A stretch of 64,000 nt of DNA from Bacillus sp. ISL-45 (GCF_018613195.1 NZ_JAGGQQ010000006.1:292422-356421), one strand, 5' to 3'. Numbered from the stretch's first letter, positions 17,589 through 26,872 are shown. Numbers and translations are program-made. The notes: generated by a model not told the origin, from the letters alone.

Positions 17589-18554
17589 TCAGGCACTTAC
17601 TCTTAGCTTCTCATCTTTTCTCCTGAAAGTTGTATAGCTGTGAAGAGCCATTCCGAGCATAACGAGGATGATTCCGACCCAGGATAATGGAGTTGGCAGC
17701 GGCAGTGATAAGATTAAAAATTCTCCTGCCAGGGCAAAAAGCACCTCCATTGCCTGGGTTGCTTCTACGGCAGCGAGTTTCTGCATATTGCCCCTCACTA
17801 AATCTGTTGCCTTAAAAAATAAAACAGTCGCTATTACGCCAGAGGTGATGGCTACTAAAAGGGACTGTAAGCTTTGGTTCATTGTAGGAGGACCCTCCGT
17901 CAAAAGACCATATAAAGCTAAGAGCAGCCAAAAAGGCAGACTGGCCAGAGTCATTCCCAAGACACGCTGATACGCATCAAGACTGCCGTTGGTAACTTCC
18001 ATCATTTTTCTATTTCCCAATGGATAAGCGAAGGAAGCGATTAATACTGGGATCACTCCAAGTAAAACCATTTCGATCGGAATTTGCCTGGCGTGTTCAA
18101 ATTGCATAAGCAGTATCCCTGCTAGGATGATTACGGACATCCCGAGCCCCTTAAAAGGAATTTTAGCCCTGACAGAAACTAAACCTTGGTTGGTCATTGT
18201 TGCTTCATAAAACAATGGACTGAGCAAAGCACCCGATATGATTGTGATTTGCCATGTACCAGCAATCAGCCAGCCAGGAGAAAAGGCTGCGGCATATGTA
18301 AGCGGCGCATAGAACAAGACAAAGCCAACGAAACTCCAAATAAACCATGGATACGGGTTTTGTATGATATTCTTGATTAATGGCTTCAAATTCTTCCTTG
18401 CTGCCACTATGGCCACTAGAAATGGAACCATGAAAATGTATCTAAGTGAGGCACTCCATATCCAGCTTCCCCCTGATAATTCCATAGATTGATTCAGGAC
18501 AAAGGTGAACGCAAAAAAGAAGGCTGCTAAAACTCCTAATAAAATAGGTCCCAT
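17589..18554 (-). CDS. DMT-superfamily efflux transporter (EmrE-like family)
   Basis: 321 residues with about ten hydrophobic segments arranged as two repeats, as in the drug/metabolite transporter superfamily. The multidrug-resistance EmrE-type family (PF13536) is the best match by eye: FAFTFVLNQSMELSGGSWIWSA at the start and ALAGEFLILSLPLPTPLSWVG near the end. Likely exports a small hydrophobic compound or metabolite; the substrate is unknown. Start ATG 18554, GGGGGGATAG upstream. The Clp-N/GNAT gene follows on the same strand after 99 bp. Confidence 0.8.
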   Translation of the reverse strand: MGPILLGVLAAFFFAFTFVLNQSMELSGGSWIWSASLRYIFMVPFLVAIVAARKNLKPLIKNIIQNPYPWFIWSFVGFVLFYAPLTYAAAFSPGWLIAGTWQITIISGALLSPLFYEATMTNQGLVSVRAKIPFKGLGMSVIILAGILLMQFEHARQIPIEMVLLGVIPVLIASFAYPLGNRKMMEVTNGSLDAYQRVLGMTLASLPFWLLLALYGLLTEGPPTMNQSLQSLLVAITSGVIATVLFFKATDLVRGNMQKLAAVEATQAMEVLFALAGEFLILSLPLPTPLSWVGIILVMLGMALHSYTTFRRKDEKLRVSA

Positions 18555-18653
18555 TAACTCTATCCCCCCTTTGAATTAGGCTCTATTTGTAACTTTATTT
18601 AAACAATATACCATATGCAGAGTATAGTTTTCACCAAGTTTTCCCATAAAAAA

Positions 18654-18673
18654 ACACCTGGCATGCCAGGTGT
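18654..18673 (-). terminator. Terminator of the RDD gene
   Basis: ACACCTGG / CCAGGTGT perfect stem with a CATG loop, followed on the - strand by TTTTTTT. Confidence 0.85.
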
Positions 18674-18688
18674 CCGAACTTTATTGTT

Positions 18689-19102
18689 CTACTGTATTTC
18701 ATTTGGTTTTTCATAAGTTACATATGTTCCTGCAATGAAATCATGGATCGCTCTTTTATCCTGACGGATTCCTACCATGAACGCACTGACGATAACACCA
18801 AGCCCCAATGTTAGTACATAAACGAGACCTGCCACAATTGTACGCATTAGCATCGTACCAAATCCAAGTTTCTCTCCATTGACCTTTGCGATTCTTACAC
18901 CGACAATTTTCTTGCCTACTGTATATCCTGACCACACTACAGGAACAAGCAAAGTGTATAGCAAGTTCAGTGAGGAAGTAAAAGCATTTTCTTCCGCACT
19001 TCCTGTTACTAAGTAGCTAATGATCGAGAGCGGGACACCGATAATTAATCCATCTAAAATGGCTGCACCCAGTCTTACCCAAAAACCTGCTGGTCTGTTC
19101 AT
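18689..19102 (-). CDS. RDD family membrane protein
   Basis: 137 residues with the RDD domain: PAGFWVRLGAAILDGLIIG (Arg and two Asp near the first span), a second hydrophobic segment LLYTLLVPVVWSGYTVGKKIVGVRI, and a C-terminal RAIHDFIAGTYV. RDD proteins have three to four membrane spans; some are Na+/H+ antiporters, most are uncharacterised. ATG 19102 lies 7 nt after AGGAGG. A MITE copy (19137-19317) separates it from the upstream M48 gene, and its end is about 20 bp from the ribosome binding site. Confidence 0.88.
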   Translation of the reverse strand: MNRPAGFWVRLGAAILDGLIIGVPLSIISYLVTGSAEENAFTSSLNLLYTLLVPVVWSGYTVGKKIVGVRIAKVNGEKLGFGTMLMRTIVAGLVYVLTLGLGVIVSAFMVGIRQDKRAIHDFIAGTYVTYEKPNEIQ

Positions 19103-19136
19103 TGATTTACCTCCTAGTTGCACAATTATTTATTTT

Positions 19137-19317
19137 GGCTGTTTTCGTAACGATTTTTGTTAAAATCCTAAAGCCGATTTTAACGTGATAAAAAGCCATT
19201 TTGTAGTTCGGTATTAAGTGTGCAGCTCTTTTCTCATTAAGCTTTAATTTTGTGAAGAAACATAGGTCATCCAATCCTATTTTGTAGTCAATAGCAACAA
19301 AGTATGAGAAAAGAGCC
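19137..19317 (+). mobile_element. MITE-like element, copy D (181 bp), exact target duplication
   Basis: Starts GGCTGTTTTCGTAACGATTT and ends GTATGAGAAAAGAGCC. The flanks TTTATTTT at 19129-19136 and 19318-19325 are identical. This is the clearest 8-bp target site duplication in the window. The right-hand duplication contains the stop codon (19319-19321) of the M48 gene. Confidence 0.92.
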
Positions 19318-19318
19318 T

Positions 19319-20692
19319 TTATTTTAATAAATCTGCGATTTCCTGCTCACCTGATTGCAAAGCGTGCATCCTCGCAGTCATACCCGAATAATCTGTTAGC
19401 CCGATCTCTGCACCTAGCTCTATCAGTAGTTTTACTTTGTCGGTTTCACCACTGAATATTGCGTAAGTCATTGCTGTATAACCCGAGCCCATTTCTTGAT
19501 AGTTTGGATCTCCGCCCGCATCATACAGTATGTCGATCATTGAGACATTCCCTCTTTCAGCAGCAGTCATGAAAGGGGTCATGCCATAATCGGATTCGTA
19601 ATTCGGATCGGCCTTTAAGTCCAACAGCAATTGAACCATCTCGACATTATCATCCATAACAGCCCAATCCAATGATGTGTACCCATTATAGTCTATTTGA
19701 TGGATATCTTCCCCATTTTCTATCAAACTTTCAACCTTCTTCGGATTTCCATTGATAACAGCTTCTATTAAGGGAGGAACTTCTATAGCTTCATCATTTT
19801 CTAAAGAGAAAGTCGTATTCACCTTATTATAGAGGATGAGTCCACCAACCATGGCCAAACCAGTAAGCATAAATGAAGCAGCCACAAAAGCTATAAGCGC
19901 TTTTGAGTTTTTGGAAGGAACAATGACTGAATCTTTTCCACCAAAAAAGAGGCTGATTTCATTCATTCTTTTTGGAAGCGGTGGGTGCGTTGATAGGATC
20001 TCTGCAAGCCAGACCACCAATCCTTTTTCCTTATTGATTTGGTCAAGGTATTCAGTTTTGTTCACCCTTCTAAATAAAACTTTTCCGATGGCCAGCATGG
20101 TAAGCCCGTTTTTCGCAGCAGCAGGGTTTCCTATATAGAAAGCTGCATAGCGGTCACAAGTATACTCACAGGCACGCAAATACATTTCTGCAATTCCTGG
20201 TATCCACATGGATGGAAGGATAAACATCAATTTGCCTAGGTGATTACGTTTTATATGGGCCAGTTCATGGGCAAGGACAAATTGAAGCTCTTCCTCAGCA
20301 TTTTGTTCAATAAGTTCGAAAATCTCGGAGTAAACTACGACCATATTCCTGCCGAAAAAGCGCGTCGCAAAAGCGTTCATTATTCCGCCAGACTGCAGAA
20401 CGTATATATCAGGGGTGCGTTTTATTCCCATTTTGATACACAGTTCTTCGACGGTTGAATGAATAAGCGGAAACTGATTTCCGCCTATTTTCACTGCATT
20501 GAGCCGTATCTGGCCAATCATCAAAGCATGAAGTACTAATGACATTATCAAGAATGCTGCAATTATCAATATCCCTGCAATGGATAAAGCAAACAGAATG
20601 TAAGAAGCAATACTTATACTTAATACAATCCAGAAATATTTATTCTCATTTTTATGTACCAGTTTTTTCTCGTTGAAGGTTCCCTCTGTCAT
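19319..20692 (-). CDS. M48 metalloprotease with C-terminal ankyrin repeats
   Basis: 457 residues. Two N-terminal membrane spans (about 20-60) are followed by an M48 peptidase domain with HELAHIKRNH (HExxH near residue 142) and the third zinc ligand region RACEYTCDRYA. After another hydrophobic segment (FVAASFMLTGLAMVGGLIL), about four ankyrin repeats fill residues 320-457 (NGYTSLDWAVMDDNVEMVQLLLD, GMTPFMTAAERGNVSMIDILYD, SGYTAMTYAIF...). Ankyrin repeats usually bind proteins, so this protease may carry its own substrate or regulator docking module. ATG 20692 follows AAGGAG. A MITE is inserted at the stop codon. Confidence 0.88.
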   Translation of the reverse strand: MTEGTFNEKKLVHKNENKYFWIVLSISIASYILFALSIAGILIIAAFLIMSLVLHALMIGQIRLNAVKIGGNQFPLIHSTVEELCIKMGIKRTPDIYVLQSGGIMNAFATRFFGRNMVVVYSEIFELIEQNAEEELQFVLAHELAHIKRNHLGKLMFILPSMWIPGIAEMYLRACEYTCDRYAAFYIGNPAAAKNGLTMLAIGKVLFRRVNKTEYLDQINKEKGLVVWLAEILSTHPPLPKRMNEISLFFGGKDSVIVPSKNSKALIAFVAASFMLTGLAMVGGLILYNKVNTTFSLENDEAIEVPPLIEAVINGNPKKVESLIENGEDIHQIDYNGYTSLDWAVMDDNVEMVQLLLDLKADPNYESDYGMTPFMTAAERGNVSMIDILYDAGGDPNYQEMGSGYTAMTYAIFSGETDKVKLLIELGAEIGLTDYSGMTARMHALQSGEQEIADLLK

Positions 20693-20820
20693 TCCCGCTA
20701 TCTCCTTAATCACAATTAAATAGATTATAGGAGATTTTTATTAATTGGAATAGATGTTTTTTATAGGAATATAACCCTTAATTTACCTGTTTTTCAAAGG
20801 GTCCTTTACAACAGACGGCC

Positions 20821-21903
20821 TTATTTGTCTTTAAAAAAGATGTTCCATTTTAAAATACTTTTTTTGCTGTTAGTTTCAGTATCTGCCTTTCTATTTTGAT
20901 ATTGGTCAATCAGTTCATTCAGTCGGTCAAGCTGAAATGCATAATCATAAATCGCAGAACCAATGATTGTGAGTCGAAGTCGATCATTCCGTTCGATGGA
21001 CCTATCCTCGATGATAGTTTCAAGGAATAACCCGCTATTATTAAGAATATTGTCCCTATCAATTCCCCGGATTTTCCCCGAATATTTTAGAAGAATCATC
21101 TCATGGTATTGGATCAGTTGTTCGAATTGAGCATCAAATTCGTCTGTCTCATGCGGTTCAGGACGGCTTTGAAAAAAATGGTCCTCGACGATATCCAAAA
21201 GTCTCAAACCTTGATGAAGGCAGGCAAGCATTTGCTTGAACACTACCAGTTCCCTCACATCAAGAGGTTTCACCTTTGATATTTTTTCTCTTTCCTCATC
21301 GAGTATTTTATAGAGATCTTCAAGCTTGGCTATGTCCTTTCTCAGCTGGCTCCATTGACCCTGAAAAGTTTTCTCTGTCAGTTCATTGGATATGGCTGTC
21401 CTGATCAGCAAGGACATGGTTCTAAAGCTATTATCCATTTTTTCGGTAAAATTCTTGTTGAAATTTGGAGGTGAGACGATTAGATTAACAAGGAAAGCAG
21501 ACCCCATCCCAACAAGGACAATGACAAATTTGTTTGCTGCTGTTAAAATTCCGTTGAATTCATGTGAACTCATCATGATTAAAACAGTGATTAGTGTTAA
21601 GGATATTGAACTTTCCATTTTGAGCTTTAAGCTTATGATAATGACAATAACTGTAACTAACCCTATGACAATCGGGTTGTTTCCGAATAGATATATTGCT
21701 GCGATTGCTATGATCGCACCAAGCGTATTTGCCTGGAACTGCTCCAATACTTGTTTCCATGATCGATAAATCGATGGCTGAATCGTAAAGGTTGCTGCGA
21801 TTGCAGCAAAGACCGGAGGCTCCAATCCAATCCATTTTGTTATGTATAAAGCGAGTGCAACGGCCACTCCTGTTTTTAAAACTCTTGGACCTAAAGTTAT
21901 CAT
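20821..21903 (-). CDS. Aromatic acid exporter family (FUSC/DUF939) membrane protein
   Basis: 360 residues. The N-terminal half has five to six membrane spans with the family start (GPRVLKTGVAVALALYITKWIG, PPVFAAIAATFTIQPSIYRSW). The C-terminal half is a helical cytoplasmic domain (DUF939_C-like, with coiled segments around EDLYKILDEEREKISK). These proteins resemble AaeB/FUSC exporters of aromatic carboxylic acids; function in Bacillus is mostly unproven. GGGAGTGA precedes ATG 21903. Monocistronic. Confidence 0.85.
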   Translation of the reverse strand: MITLGPRVLKTGVAVALALYITKWIGLEPPVFAAIAATFTIQPSIYRSWKQVLEQFQANTLGAIIAIAAIYLFGNNPIVIGLVTVIVIIISLKLKMESSISLTLITVLIMMSSHEFNGILTAANKFVIVLVGMGSAFLVNLIVSPPNFNKNFTEKMDNSFRTMSLLIRTAISNELTEKTFQGQWSQLRKDIAKLEDLYKILDEEREKISKVKPLDVRELVVFKQMLACLHQGLRLLDIVEDHFFQSRPEPHETDEFDAQFEQLIQYHEMILLKYSGKIRGIDRDNILNNSGLFLETIIEDRSIERNDRLRLTIIGSAIYDYAFQLDRLNELIDQYQNRKADTETNSKKSILKWNIFFKDK

Positions 21904-22087
21904 TTAAATCACTCACTCCCTAATGAGAACGCTTATATTTTAACATACCTTCCTTGTTGGAATAAAACATATATCAATTATACTTTTGATGAATCAAAGA
22001 TTGGTTTTTTTAGAAGACAAAAAGATTAGCATTTCCTCAAGCGGGAAATAATATTCAAGCAGCTTTTTTAAAAAAGGTGGGGATAAG

Positions 22088-23776
22088 ATGGTAATGCTGG
22101 ATAAAAATCATGACCCGAGAATAAATGCTGAACTGATTGGACAATTATCAGGAAAAACTTTAAAAATACAGGAACTGGTTGAGGAGACAAACGAATTATT
22201 CGAAGAAGCAAGTGAGCATTACAAACCTTTAAAAATGAAAATAAATTCAGGTATTTCTTCTTTTTTCAGTAATTTCACTGCTAGTTTACGCAGAGTCATC
22301 CAGACAAAATCTGCTTTCGATAACGCTTTATCCTATGAAACCGTTGTTGATAAAAACGGCAATGTCTTTCCTGAATGGATGGAAAGATTGAATGAGCAGT
22401 ATCAAACTTTACTCAAGGAAATTGATCGCGAGGTCAATATGGAGGATTTTGGTGCGATTGGGGATGGAAAAACGGATTGTACAGAAGCTTTCAGAATGGC
22501 TCTTGGCAAAGGGCGGGTAAAAATATATATACCTGAAGGTGTTTATATCGTCAGAGAGATGAAACTCCCCTCCTTCACCTATCTGGTCGGTGCCGGAAAA
22601 GGAAAAACGGTTATCAAACTGCATGATTCCGCACCAAAAAGCAGAAGACTCATAACAAATAGAAACCACCGCACTGGGAATCGAAATTTATATGTGAAAG
22701 GATTGACTCTGGATTGGAATGTTGAACGTTTGGGGAAGGTCGAAAAAACCAGTACTTGGGGTAACCATTCCAGCTGTCTGCTTTATGCCAATGTAAAATA
22801 TGGCTGGGTAAAGGATGTAGAAGGCGTTAACCCTGGACTTCACTGTTTTGATGTTTCTTCTCCTCAATATAATTATTATGGTGATGGTTATCGAGCCCGT
22901 GGAGGAAGTGAGTTTATCTGGCTCGATAACCTCAATGGCCATGGTTTCGGTGATGACGGAATTACAACTCACCATAGTGATAATATCTTCATTTCAAATT
23001 GCCATATGAGTGATCCAAGTGGCAAAAATCATAAAAAAGGATTTTCAAATTCAAACGGAATCGAGATAGATGATGGTTCGCGAAATGTCTGGCTATTGAA
23101 CAACTCCTCCGCAAGATGCTTTGGCGGAATTGAAATCAAAGCCCACCATACGTCTTCTGCAGCCAATAATGTCGTCATCATAGGCCATCTCTCTGTAAAT
23201 GACAATCGATCTTATAATTTCAGGCATATAGGCCACCACAAGGAAAATGATCCTGAATCAAAAACTGCTATCAACATACGAGCAGCAAATATCATATCAT
23301 ATAAACCGATTCATACTGGGTTATATGCAAACTCTTCACCAAGAGCAATGGTAGTGTCAGCTTATAAAAATGTGGCTGTGAACCAATTTACTGCTATTGG
23401 GGATCCTTCCTATGACTATGGTGGTGAACCTGCAATTGCCATTCAGTATCGTTCAAGAAATGTGGTTTTAAAAAATGTGGCAATAAGCGGCTTTTCAAAT
23501 GCAGGCAGCGATATAAAGGTATTTGGAGGCAGCAACCACGCTGATAATGTTAGAATTCGAAATGTCCTTTCTAGACATTCGGCACCCAAAGCCATTCAAA
23601 TAGGGAAAGGTGTCTCCATGGCTATAGTTGAAAAGGTCTTCGCTGAAGCTGTCAATGGACAGACTGTAGTGGAACTTGCAGAAAATCAAAATAAAGCCCT
23701 GGTAAAGGAAATTGACTCAAAAGGATTCAAAGAGGTAATTTGGGGAGGTTCTCCCAGAAATCAGACAACCGTTTAA
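22088..23776 (+). CDS. Right-handed beta-helix protein (pectate lyase 3/GH28-related)
   Basis: 562 residues. Residues 1-110 are helical and charged. The beta-helix begins at about 118 with the family opening MEDFGAIGDGKTDCTEAF (the phage-appendage/pectate lyase 3 signature) followed by many Gly/Asn-rich rungs with repeated N-V/N-I stacks. There is no signal peptide or membrane segment, so it is cytosolic, spore-associated or released by lysis. Proteins with this opening occur as polysaccharide lyases and as phage tail or neck appendages; no phage genes lie nearby. Start ATG 22088, GGTGGGGATAAG upstream. Followed by a terminator. Confidence 0.85.
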   Translation: MVMLDKNHDPRINAELIGQLSGKTLKIQELVEETNELFEEASEHYKPLKMKINSGISSFFSNFTASLRRVIQTKSAFDNALSYETVVDKNGNVFPEWMERLNEQYQTLLKEIDREVNMEDFGAIGDGKTDCTEAFRMALGKGRVKIYIPEGVYIVREMKLPSFTYLVGAGKGKTVIKLHDSAPKSRRLITNRNHRTGNRNLYVKGLTLDWNVERLGKVEKTSTWGNHSSCLLYANVKYGWVKDVEGVNPGLHCFDVSSPQYNYYGDGYRARGGSEFIWLDNLNGHGFGDDGITTHHSDNIFISNCHMSDPSGKNHKKGFSNSNGIEIDDGSRNVWLLNNSSARCFGGIEIKAHHTSSAANNVVIIGHLSVNDNRSYNFRHIGHHKENDPESKTAINIRAANIISYKPIHTGLYANSSPRAMVVSAYKNVAVNQFTAIGDPSYDYGGEPAIAIQYRSRNVVLKNVAISGFSNAGSDIKVFGGSNHADNVRIRNVLSRHSAPKAIQIGKGVSMAIVEKVFAEAVNGQTVVELAENQNKALVKEIDSKGFKEVIWGGSPRNQTTV

Positions 23777-23790
23777 ATTATATGGCAAAA

Positions 23791-23812
23791 GGAAGCAGTT
23801 CAATCTGCTTCC
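23791..23812. terminator. Terminator
   Basis: GGAAGCAG / CTGCTTCC perfect stem between convergent genes, 15 bp after the beta-helix gene and 6 bp before the HAD stop. Confidence 0.75.
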
Positions 23813-23817
23813 TTGAT

Positions 23818-24564
23818 TTATGAGAGCACCCATTTTTCAATTGCCTGTGCAACTCCGCTATTCTGATTAGTACCTGTTATATCATCCGCAGCTTCCTTTA
23901 CTGTTTCCTGGGCATTGCCCATCGCGATTCCAAGACCCGCTTCAGTAATCATGGCAATGTCATTCAGACTATCTCCCACCGCCATTACATTGCCCATTGA
24001 TATTCCCAATAGTTCGCAAACCTTCTGCAACCCCACAGCCTTATTGATGCCTAGGGCATTGACTTCGATATTTTTGAGGCTTGAATTGCTAATTTCGAAT
24101 AAACCTTTATCTTGTAATTCTTTGAGTACACTTTCTCTTATTTCATCTTCTTCTATATGGAAGCCAAATTTAATCCATTCTTGGGAAAATATGTCCTCTG
24201 GCATATTATTCCTCCAGACGTTTTCACTGCTTGTCGCCCAAAACCCCGTCTTATGCTTTTGGGACAGTTCAAACATCCATTGGATATGCTCGGTATCCAC
24301 CTTACTTCTTTGTACCAGTTCCCCATTCGGCCCCCATATCTCTCCGCCGTTAACCGTCACGAGATAAGAAGACAGTTTAAGGGATAATAAGTAATCCCTT
24401 GCTGTTTTGAGACTGCGGCCAGTACTGAGTACAACACGCACCCCTCTATTTTCGGCTTCTTTAATCGCTCGTCTATTATTCTCTGTAACCTCATGCCTGT
24501 CATCTAGAAGTGTTCCATCCATATCCAGTGCAATCAGTTTGATATCAGGCTTTTTATTAATCAA
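23818..24564 (-). CDS. Cof-type HAD phosphatase
   Basis: 248 residues. HAD motif I is LIALDMDGTLLDD, motif II VVLSTGR, motif III the Lys in GINKAVGL, and motif IV VGDSLNDIAM. The IIB cap occupies the middle. Such enzymes dephosphorylate sugar phosphates, pyridoxal phosphate or flavin-related compounds; the substrate is not predictable. TTG start at 24564 lies 6 nt after AAAGGAGG. It follows the RsbR-like gene on the same strand after 12 bp, so they are very likely co-transcribed. Confidence 0.92.
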   Translation of the reverse strand: MINKKPDIKLIALDMDGTLLDDRHEVTENNRRAIKEAENRGVRVVLSTGRSLKTARDYLLSLKLSSYLVTVNGGEIWGPNGELVQRSKVDTEHIQWMFELSQKHKTGFWATSSENVWRNNMPEDIFSQEWIKFGFHIEEDEIRESVLKELQDKGLFEISNSSLKNIEVNALGINKAVGLQKVCELLGISMGNVMAVGDSLNDIAMITEAGLGIAMGNAQETVKEAADDITGTNQNSGVAQAIEKWVLS

Positions 24565-24576
24565 GATGAACCTCCT

Positions 24577-25410
24577 TTAGTTGCTTTTATCTTTTTTATT
24601 GAGACTATCAATGGCCTGCTTTACTGTAGCGAAGGTTTTGATGTTTGAAAAATCTACTCCACCCTCCACCGCAGCCTGCGCAAGCTCTGGTCTCATTCCA
24701 GTAGCAATTGAACTTACACCCAACAGCCGTAAAACATTGTGGATATCAAAAATGTGCTTGGCAATCGTTGCATCAATTGTAACGATTCCTGAAAAATCAA
24801 TTATTAAAGACTGTACTTTTTGGTTTGCAACCAAAGGTATTGCCCTTTCCAATATCAATCTGGCACGGTCATGATCCAGTTTTCCTACTAAAGGGAGTAC
24901 CGCTACGTTTTCTTGTACTGGTACGACTGGAGTGGATAGGATATCCACTTCAGCCTGGACTTCTTTCATCAATTTTGAGGTTTGCCTTTCAAATGCAAAT
25001 ACGGTTTCATTTATGCTAATATCAAGCATACTGTTCACTCTTTTATTGATCCAAATTAAATCTTCCATGTTAACGCCATGCCTCAGACTAATTTCCGCCA
25101 TTTTATCGATAAAAACAACCCTCGTAGGAGGATACCTAAAAAGGATGTCAGAAATCCTGCCTCCTTTGGCTGCTTCCCGTTCTCCATTTTGTTTGCTCCA
25201 TTCAAGAAGTCTCTTAGAAGTTGTTTCATCTTTATTCTTGATAGAGTCACCAAGAAAACTAAGATACTCCGTATATACTATGATTGCCTGGTCAACTTCC
25301 TGCTTTGGTATCTCCACACCAATCAGTTCAAGTATGGAATTAACCATTTCCTTTGCGATGAATTCGGAATTTTGCTGAAGTTCATTTGCTACTGCTGAAG
25401 TTGGATTCAC
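24577..25410 (-). CDS. RsbR-type stressosome co-antagonist (STAS domain)
   Basis: 277 residues. An N-terminal four-helix, globin-like sensor region (about 1-150) is joined to a C-terminal STAS domain (about 155-270) with the segments LIIDFSGIVTIDATIAKHIF and IATGMRPELAQ. The Thr residues there fit the phosphorylated sites of RsbR paralogues (T171/T205 region). It would sit in the stressosome and help control SigB through RsbT. No rsbS, rsbT or sigB gene is present. Start GTG 25410 follows AAGGAAGTG; the GTG at 25431 is upstream of that ribosome binding site. Co-transcribed with the HAD gene. Confidence 0.85.
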   Translation of the reverse strand: MNPTSAVANELQQNSEFIAKEMVNSILELIGVEIPKQEVDQAIIVYTEYLSFLGDSIKNKDETTSKRLLEWSKQNGEREAAKGGRISDILFRYPPTRVVFIDKMAEISLRHGVNMEDLIWINKRVNSMLDISINETVFAFERQTSKLMKEVQAEVDILSTPVVPVQENVAVLPLVGKLDHDRARLILERAIPLVANQKVQSLIIDFSGIVTIDATIAKHIFDIHNVLRLLGVSSIATGMRPELAQAAVEGGVDFSNIKTFATVKQAIDSLNKKDKSN

Positions 25411-25717
25411 AAAGGTCACTTCCTTTTTCACTTAAGTTATTTCGTAATTATTGCGGATTTTACAAAAAAGATTATGAGTAATCCTGTATTAGCTGTTCAA
25501 AAATCCCTGGATAAGCTCGGTTGCAAGGAAATCTTTGTTTGGCACAGCAATTCGGCAATGGCCTATTTATTAATATTAGGATACATCTTTAACATAAATT
25601 AATCTTCTTTAAACCTGTTAAAACCTTCTTTAGTTATAAAAATGATCTTGTTGACCTAGGTATATAATACTCCTGGTGTATATGGAATCCAAACCAATGA
25701 GTGTTTCGTTCCATAAC

Positions 25718-26434
25718 TCAATATTCCTTGGATATTCTCGTCAGTTCAAAAAACTCTTTCTCTGGTTTCATCCATTTCGTTCCTTTATCAGAAACGAAAT
25801 AAATCCCTTCTTCCAAATCGTAGTATACTTCAACTGTTAAGCCGCCAAAATCAATTACGCTTTTCCCGGTATAATAAACCTGTTTTCGGTCTGCTTCCAA
25901 AGCTCCATTTATCATACTGATTACCTGTGGAATTGCTTGCTTATCCTTCATTTTGTAGCACTCGCCGCTACGGTCCGGCTGTTCGTTAATACAAATTTCT
26001 GAAACCTCCGCCTCGATCCATCTGTCAGAATTCAGTCCTTCTCTTTTATCAAAAATGACTTCTGTTTGATTAAGGTTCTTATAATAGGCCGCACTTATTG
26101 ATAGTACCCAGGTTGTGTTATCTTTTTCCCAAAAAGAAGTAAATCCCGCTCCATCTTCTGTGTTAGTTTTGGAGGATTGTGACATAGTTAATCTCCATCC
26201 ATTGTTTGGGAGTTCCTTCTCGTAAAACTGCTTGATTTCTTCCCACTGATCCCCTTCGGCTCTATAAATCGGACTGGCTGGCTTCAATTCACTATAAAGT
26301 GGAATATCTTCTGTCCGCTCTGGTATTATTGCAAGCCCGTCATATTTCTCTTCCTGTTTTATTTGAAAATAAAAAAGTCCGCCAAGAAATGATAAAATGA
26401 TTAAAATTAATACACCCGGTTTCCAAAATTTCAA
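25718..26434 (-). CDS. Membrane-anchored protein of unknown function
   Basis: 238 residues. One N-terminal membrane segment (PGVLILIILSFLGGLFYFQI) is followed by an extracellular domain with alternating strands (GWRLTMSQS, WVLSISAAYYKNLNQTEVIF) and a Cys pair (SEICINEQ, GECYKMKD) about 13 residues apart that could form a disulfide. I do not recognise the family. Monocistronic; it lies next to a cluster of repeat fragments. Confidence 0.7.
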   Translation of the reverse strand: MKFWKPGVLILIILSFLGGLFYFQIKQEEKYDGLAIIPERTEDIPLYSELKPASPIYRAEGDQWEEIKQFYEKELPNNGWRLTMSQSSKTNTEDGAGFTSFWEKDNTTWVLSISAAYYKNLNQTEVIFDKREGLNSDRWIEAEVSEICINEQPDRSGECYKMKDKQAIPQVISMINGALEADRKQVYYTGKSVIDFGGLTVEVYYDLEEGIYFVSDKGTKWMKPEKEFFELTRISKEY

Positions 26435-26583
26435 GTCGATCCCTCTTTGCCTTATTACTATATATTTTAGAATTAATTGCTGCTTGTCAAATAATCATCC
26501 AAGTCGAATGCCGAATCATTAACGCTGTTCAAGTCGATCCACACATGACTCAAAATCACTTTTTGCTTTTGCAGGGAAAGACA

Positions 26584-26606
26584 GCAACAAATTTACGAAA
26601 AGATCC
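26584..26606. repeat. Solitary end of the short-type inverted repeat
   Basis: GCAACAAATTTACGAAAAGATCC matches the terminal repeat of the MITE-like family (variant with CGAAAAG). No partner end is visible on the left within 200 bp, so this is a remnant. Confidence 0.5.
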
Positions 26607-26688
26607 CTACTTTATAATAATGTAAAAAATGGTAGAATTGAATACTCATTGGGTGCTTTATATTATATAAAAGATTATATTTAAAAAG

Positions 26689-26872
26689 GGCTGTTTTCGT
26701 AAAGATTGTTGTTAAAATCCTAAAGCCGATTTTAACGTATATAAAGCCATTTTTATGGTCGGTATTATGTATGCATGCTCTTTTCTCATTATAAAGAGTC
26801 AAATTTGCAAAGGAAAAAAGGTCATTCAATCTTATTTTGCTATCAATAGCAACAAAGTTTGAGAAATGAGCC
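26689..26872 (+). mobile_element. MITE-like element, copy E (184 bp)
   Basis: Starts GGCTGTTTTCGTAAAGATTG and ends GTTTGAGAAATGAGCC. The internal hairpin GTTAAAATC / GATTTTAAC is intact. Flanks TTAAAAAG and TTATAAAT agree at 6 of 8 positions. The right end lies about 15 bp before the ywbE ribosome binding site. Confidence 0.85.

Noticed and set aside
22088..23776. Prophage remnant
   Set aside because: The beta-helix gene resembles phage appendages, but no integrase, capsid, portal or lysis gene is nearby.
25432..25717. Short + strand frame beginning near 25474
   Set aside because: No ribosome binding site and no recognisable protein pattern.
26593..26829. 78-codon - strand frame
   Set aside because: Runs through MITE copy E and a repeat fragment; not a gene.
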